Positions 6,829 through 10,591 of a DNA stretch of 10,591 nt are shown one piece after another. Every line of letters starts with the position of its first letter. The stretch's first letter is position 1. A program made the position numbers and the translations under genes. The notes under the pieces are model-generated. The model made no database searches and had not been told where the DNA came from. It was given only the letters and a program-made list of their open reading frames with translations. Source of the stretch: Granulicella sp. UBA5172 (GTDB lineage: Bacteria; Acidobacteriota; Terriglobia; Terriglobales; Acidobacteriaceae); assembly GCA_002413385.1 (NCBI GenBank), contig DHWW01000010.1, forward strand, positions 1 through 10,591, in the 5' to 3' direction.

Positions 6829-6869
6829 CATGCTGTAAGATTCTGGCAAACGGAAAGTTGAGAAAGAAC

Positions 6870-9245
6870 ATGCCCCGGCTTGAAGGAATTCTGGGCTCCA
6901 GGTGTGATCAATGGGCAGCGTTACCGGCCCTGGCACTTTTGTTCGCGACTGCGACGGTAGCCGCAGCACGAATGCCCGGGCAGACGATGCCAGGCCCTCC
7001 GCCTGCGCGGGTCGAGCAGACAAGCCATGGATTGCGCGCGACCGTGGGCAAGGAGGTTCTCGAGGTTGCAGCGTGCGCTGACTCGGTGATTCACATACTG
7101 GCTACGCCGGAACCCTCCACCCCCGCTGCGGACCGCCCATGGATGATGGATGCGCGAGAATCCTGCCCCGGAGTGCCGATCGCTTTCACCCGGGACGAGC
7201 GCACTGCGGTCATCAAGACCGCGCAGCTTCGCGTAACGTTCAACATCGAGCGGGGTAGCTTATCCTTTTACACGGCCGACGGCGACCCTCTCCTGAACGA
7301 GGGCGACAGGGTCCCTCGCACCTACGAGCCGGTCGAATTGAATGGCGAGCCCACGTACCACGTTGCGGACCGCTTTACTCCAACGATGGCCGAAGCGTTC
7401 TACGGCCTGGGTCAGCACCAGGGCGGCATGTTCAACTACCGCGGCGCCACGGTCGAACTCGGGCAGAACAACACCGATGTCGCGATCCCGTTGCTTGTTT
7501 CGAGCAAGGGTTACGCGGTGATGTGGAATACGGCCGCGTTTACCTACGTCGACAACCGTTTTCCTCTCGAGCTCACATTCAGCTCACTGGCAGGCAAGTC
7601 CGTCGACTACTACTTCCTCTACGGCCCCGAGATGGACTCGGTCATCCACCAGTACCGCACCCTGACCGGCCACACCCCGATGCTGCCGAAATGGGCGTAC
7701 GGGTTCTTTCAATCCAAGGATCGCTATGTTTCGCTCGATGAGATCCGGGATATCGCGCAACGCTATCGGCAGGAACACATTCCTCTCGACGCCGTGGTGC
7801 AGGACTGGTTCTGGTGGAAGACCGAAGGCGACCCAGCATTCAATGCGAACTACCACGATGTGCCGAAGGAGCTCGAAGCGCTGCATGCCCTGAATGTGCA
7901 CACCATGATCTCCGTGTGGGGCTTGCTCGATCCCGACTCCGAAACGTACAAGGTGCTCGTCTTAAAACATCTTCTCGTGCCGAACGCCCACGTGTACGAC
8001 GCCAGCAGCCCCGAAGCGCGGGACATCTACTGGGAGCATTTGCCCGGCAAGCTGATGGCGCAGGGATGGGACGCCTTCTGGCTGGACAGCGCGGAGCCTG
8101 AAGAATACTGGCCGCACATGGGCGACGCGATTCTGCGCAGTCGCCAGATGGCGATCGGCAATGGCGCCGAATTCACCAACGTCTTCCCGCTGGTGCATAC
8201 GCTTGGCGTGCAGGATCACTGGAAAGCGCAGAATCCTGACAAGCGCGTCTTCCTGCTCACGCGCTCGGCGTTCCTCGGCCAGCAACGCGTGGGCGCAACG
8301 GTGTGGTCGGGAGACGTGTACGGGACCTACTGGGGCCTGAGCCACCAGGTCCCGGCGGGTCTCAACTTCGCGCTGTCCGGCTATCCCTATTGGACCACCG
8401 ACATTGGTGGCTACTGGCCGCCCCACGAAAACCCACTCGGTGACCCCGCCTTCCAGGAACTCTACACGCGCTGGTTCGAGTACGGAACATTCTGTCCCAT
8501 CTTTCGCACCCACGGCCATCGCCCGCACAACGAGCTGTGGAGTTTCGATAAGGTCGAGCCCATCCTCGTCAACTACGATCGTCTCCGCTACCGGCTCATG
8601 CCGTACATCTACTCGCTTGCGTGGAAGGTCACGAGCGACGACTACACCATCCAGCGCCCGCTCGTGATGGACTGGCGCGCCGACCCCAAAACCTGGAACC
8701 TTGGCGACGAGTTCATGTTTGGCCCGGCCATCCTCGTCAATCCGGTGCTCAAAGCGAACGCCACGCGGCGCAGCGTCTATCTGCCAGCTGCCGCCGCATG
8801 GTACGACTTCTGGACTGGCAAATCGCTCAACGGTAGCCAGGAGATTGAAGCCGATGCGCCGCTGGAACGCATGCCGCTCTTCCTTCGCGCGGGCTCCATC
8901 CTCCCCATGGGCCCGCAGATCGAATACGCCGCCGAGGATCCGGCCGGGCCGATCGAGCTCCGCATCTATCGCGGGGCGGACGGCAAGTTCGATCTCTACG
9001 AGGATGCGGGCGATGGCTACGCCTACGAGAAGGGACAGCATGCCGTCATTCCGCTACGCTGGGACGATCACGATTCTTCACTACTCATCGGTGCACGCGA
9101 AGGTTCGTTTCCAGGAATGGCCGAAAACCGCAAATTCCGCGTCGTGCTGGTAAGAGACGGACACGGAGAAGGCATCGATGCAACCGGCACAGCCAACGCA
9201 GAGATCGCCTATAAAGGCAAGGAAATCAAAGTAATCATTCGATAA
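6870..9245 (+). CDS. Exported GH31 glycosidase, alpha-xylosidase-like, with DUF5110
   Basis: GH31 enzymes are retaining alpha-glycosidases. The 791-residue product has an N-terminal export signal: a basic start, then the hydrophobic run WAALPALALLFATATVAAA, with probable cleavage after AAA near residue 34. An N-terminal beta-sandwich contains FYGLGQHQGGMFNYRG. The catalytic barrel starts near W275 (PKWAYGFFQSKDRY). Its nucleophile is D406 in DAFWLDSAEPE, the XylS-subgroup form, and the acid/base is D482 in VWSGDVYG; TDIGGYW follows. The C-terminal sandwich and DUF5110 occupy about residues 692-760 (IELRIYRGADGKFDLYEDAG). ATG 6870 is chosen because GAGAAAG precedes it and the signal peptide starts there; the frame is open back to 6783 but adds non-signal residues. 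Alpha-xylosidase is the likeliest activity from the nucleophile region, with alpha-glucosidase the alternative. A tannase-family gene follows after 77 bases. Confidence 0.93.
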   Translation: MPRLEGILGSRCDQWAALPALALLFATATVAAARMPGQTMPGPPPARVEQTSHGLRATVGKEVLEVAACADSVIHILATPEPSTPAADRPWMMDARESCPGVPIAFTRDERTAVIKTAQLRVTFNIERGSLSFYTADGDPLLNEGDRVPRTYEPVELNGEPTYHVADRFTPTMAEAFYGLGQHQGGMFNYRGATVELGQNNTDVAIPLLVSSKGYAVMWNTAAFTYVDNRFPLELTFSSLAGKSVDYYFLYGPEMDSVIHQYRTLTGHTPMLPKWAYGFFQSKDRYVSLDEIRDIAQRYRQEHIPLDAVVQDWFWWKTEGDPAFNANYHDVPKELEALHALNVHTMISVWGLLDPDSETYKVLVLKHLLVPNAHVYDASSPEARDIYWEHLPGKLMAQGWDAFWLDSAEPEEYWPHMGDAILRSRQMAIGNGAEFTNVFPLVHTLGVQDHWKAQNPDKRVFLLTRSAFLGQQRVGATVWSGDVYGTYWGLSHQVPAGLNFALSGYPYWTTDIGGYWPPHENPLGDPAFQELYTRWFEYGTFCPIFRTHGHRPHNELWSFDKVEPILVNYDRLRYRLMPYIYSLAWKVTSDDYTIQRPLVMDWRADPKTWNLGDEFMFGPAILVNPVLKANATRRSVYLPAAAAWYDFWTGKSLNGSQEIEADAPLERMPLFLRAGSILPMGPQIEYAAEDPAGPIELRIYRGADGKFDLYEDAGDGYAYEKGQHAVIPLRWDDHDSSLLIGAREGSFPGMAENRKFRVVLVRDGHGEGIDATGTANAEIAYKGKEIKVIIR

Positions 9246-9322
9246 GTCGCTTGCGCGGGCGTCTGCCATGCGACACGTGCACTTTGCAAGTGACATCACC
9301 CTCTCGAGAATGAAGGAAGGTC

Positions 9323-10591
9323 ATGATGCAATACCGGCTGTTGTTTCTGATTGCTGCCACTCTGGGTGGGCCTTTGGCCGCCCAGGCGCAACCGTCGAAC
9401 CCCTGTTCGGGTCTAAATGGTCTTAAGATCCACGACGTAGAGATTACGAAGACCGAACTCGTGGCAGCAGGGGCCACCATCCCGGGGCCGTATCCGGGCG
9501 CTGCCTCCATTGGTCCTCTGCCTGCCCACTGCCGCGTCGACGGCGTAATCAACCGTCGCAAGGGCGTTGATGGCCAGGAGTTCGGAATCGGTTTCGCTAT
9601 CACACTCCCTGAGAAAGCTGCCTGGAATGGCGACTTCATGATGCAGGGAGGCGGCGGCGGCAACGGCTTTGTCAGTTATCCGACCGGCGCCAGTGACGCG
9701 GGCGATCAGCCGGCACTCATGCGCGGCTTCGTTGTTGCCAGCACCGACACCGGGCACAAAGCGAAAACAGGCGCCTTCGACTTCACCTTCATGAGCGATC
9801 AGCAGGCTTACCTCGACTTCGCATTTGAAGCCAACGCTGAAGTTGCCGGCGTTGCCAAACAGATCCTCGCTCGTTACTACGACAAACCCGCCGCCTTCTC
9901 GTACTTCGTAGGCTGTTCTACCGGCGGCCGCGAAGCCATGATTCTTTCGCAGCGTTATCCGACCGCCTTCAACGGCATCGTCTCCGGCGACCCGGCCATG
10001 CGCACCGGCCGCTCCAACCTGGCGATCAGCCAATGGATGCCGGCAGCTTATAACGCAGCTGCCCCCAAAGACGCCGCCGGCAAGCCCCAGATAGACAAAT
10101 TCCTGTCGGACGGCGATCGCAAGTTATTAATGGACGCCCTACTGAAGCAGTGCGATGCAACAGACGGTCTGGCCGATGGCATGATCTCCGATCCTCTCGC
10201 CTGCCACTTCGATCCCGCCATGCTCGCCTGCAAGCCCGGCCAGAGCGACGCATGCATCGCACCCGAAAAAGTTGCAGCCATCAAGAAGGCATTCGCCGGC
10301 CCGAAAAACGCCTATGGCACCCAAATCTACCCCGGCTTCCTGTACGACACCGGGATCACGTCGAAGGGGGGCGTGCCCGGTCTGCTGGCGATGGGAGAGA
10401 ACGGGCTCTTTGGGCCATATCCCACGATCACGAAACTGGATGTCGATAAAGCCGCGCTGCTGGTCAGCGATCCGCTGGTCGAGCCGGCGTCCACCAACCT
10501 GACAACTTTCTCCGGCAACGGCGGCAAACTGATCTTCTTCCATGGCGACAGCGATCCGTGGTTTTCTGCGCTCGATACTCTCGGCTACTCC
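9323..10591 (+). CDS. Tannase/feruloyl esterase family protein, exported, 3' end beyond window
   Basis: This secreted serine esterase family (PF07519-type) cleaves aromatic acid esters such as feruloyl-polysaccharide or galloyl esters. The 423 visible residues start with a signal peptide (MMQYRLLFLIAATLGGPLAA, cleavage probably after AQA at 22), then C28 and GLKIHDVEI typical of the mature start. The nucleophile is S199 in the GCSTGGREAM motif. Its neighbour C198 is the family's cysteine that bridges to one beside the catalytic His. D411 in FFHGDSDPW is the catalytic Asp. The His and its partner Cys should lie about 40-50 residues past the window end, and the family is usually about 500-560 residues. 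GAAGGAAGG (9312-9320) is the ribosome site; ATG 9323 or 9326 can serve. It follows GH31 on the same strand after 77 bases, so co-transcription is plausible. Substrate cannot be decided from sequence. Confidence 0.92.
   Translation, partial: MMQYRLLFLIAATLGGPLAAQAQPSNPCSGLNGLKIHDVEITKTELVAAGATIPGPYPGAASIGPLPAHCRVDGVINRRKGVDGQEFGIGFAITLPEKAAWNGDFMMQGGGGGNGFVSYPTGASDAGDQPALMRGFVVASTDTGHKAKTGAFDFTFMSDQQAYLDFAFEANAEVAGVAKQILARYYDKPAAFSYFVGCSTGGREAMILSQRYPTAFNGIVSGDPAMRTGRSNLAISQWMPAAYNAAAPKDAAGKPQIDKFLSDGDRKLLMDALLKQCDATDGLADGMISDPLACHFDPAMLACKPGQSDACIAPEKVAAIKKAFAGPKNAYGTQIYPGFLYDTGITSKGGVPGLLAMGENGLFGPYPTITKLDVDKAALLVSDPLVEPASTNLTTFSGNGGKLIFFHGDSDPWFSALDTLGYS

Noticed and set aside
6783..6869. 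Upstream start (6783) for the GH31 protein
   Set aside because: It would put 29 non-hydrophobic residues before the signal peptide; the ATG at 6870 has a ribosome site and leads directly into the signal.
7962..9041. Minus-strand open frame of about 359 codons opposite GH31
   Set aside because: It lies entirely inside the GH31 catalytic and C-terminal coding region, whose motifs are intact; the composition is that of an antisense shadow.
9275..9300. Small inverted repeat CACTT-TGC-AAGTG between GH31 and tannase genes
   Set aside because: A 5-bp stem without a T-run is too weak to call a terminator or operator.

Overview
The window looks like chromosomal DNA from a GC-rich Gram-negative soil bacterium, most likely an acidobacterium of the Terriglobia/Acidobacteriaceae type. 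The reasons are an ImuA-like RecA-fold remnant of the form I associate with that group, an ECF41-type sigma factor remnant, a secreted GH31 glycosidase beside a tannase/feruloyl esterase, and a palindrome resembling dispersed repeats I associate with those genomes. This placement comes from memory of protein families and was not checked by a search.

Left part (1-4865) is well-preserved host sequence. On the minus strand a UPF0104/AglD2-like integral membrane protein is followed after 36 bases by argS (arginyl-tRNA synthetase); the two probably share a transcript. Divergently, on the plus strand, lies a large polytopic membrane protein with GT-C-like architecture. A roughly 50-bp REP-like palindrome lies in frame inside that coding sequence. 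A short leader ORF overlaps the membrane-protein GTG start by a GTGA junction.

Centre (4866-6869) starts with an intact tRNA-Lys(TTT) gene and a strong hairpin terminator. After it comes a decayed stretch: a 3'-truncated imuA with no imuB or dnaE2 behind it, about 270 bases with nothing recognisable, and a 5'-truncated, frameshifted ECF41 sigma factor. A 19-bp direct-repeat element occurs twice, at the 5' and 3' ends of the imuA remnant. Each copy sits exactly 10 bases upstream of an ATG, which makes it a candidate SOS (LexA) operator.

Right part (6870-10591) holds two co-directional genes for exported enzymes: a GH31 alpha-xylosidase-like protein with a signal peptide, and a tannase/feruloyl-esterase family protein that runs off the window end. 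Together they fit breakdown of substituted plant polysaccharide, with one enzyme removing alpha-linked sugars and the other aromatic ester groups. Their codon use is more balanced than the strongly C-skewed left part.

I found no complete mobile element, CRISPR array or rRNA. The most interesting points are the paired operators around imuA and the in-frame palindrome in the membrane protein gene.
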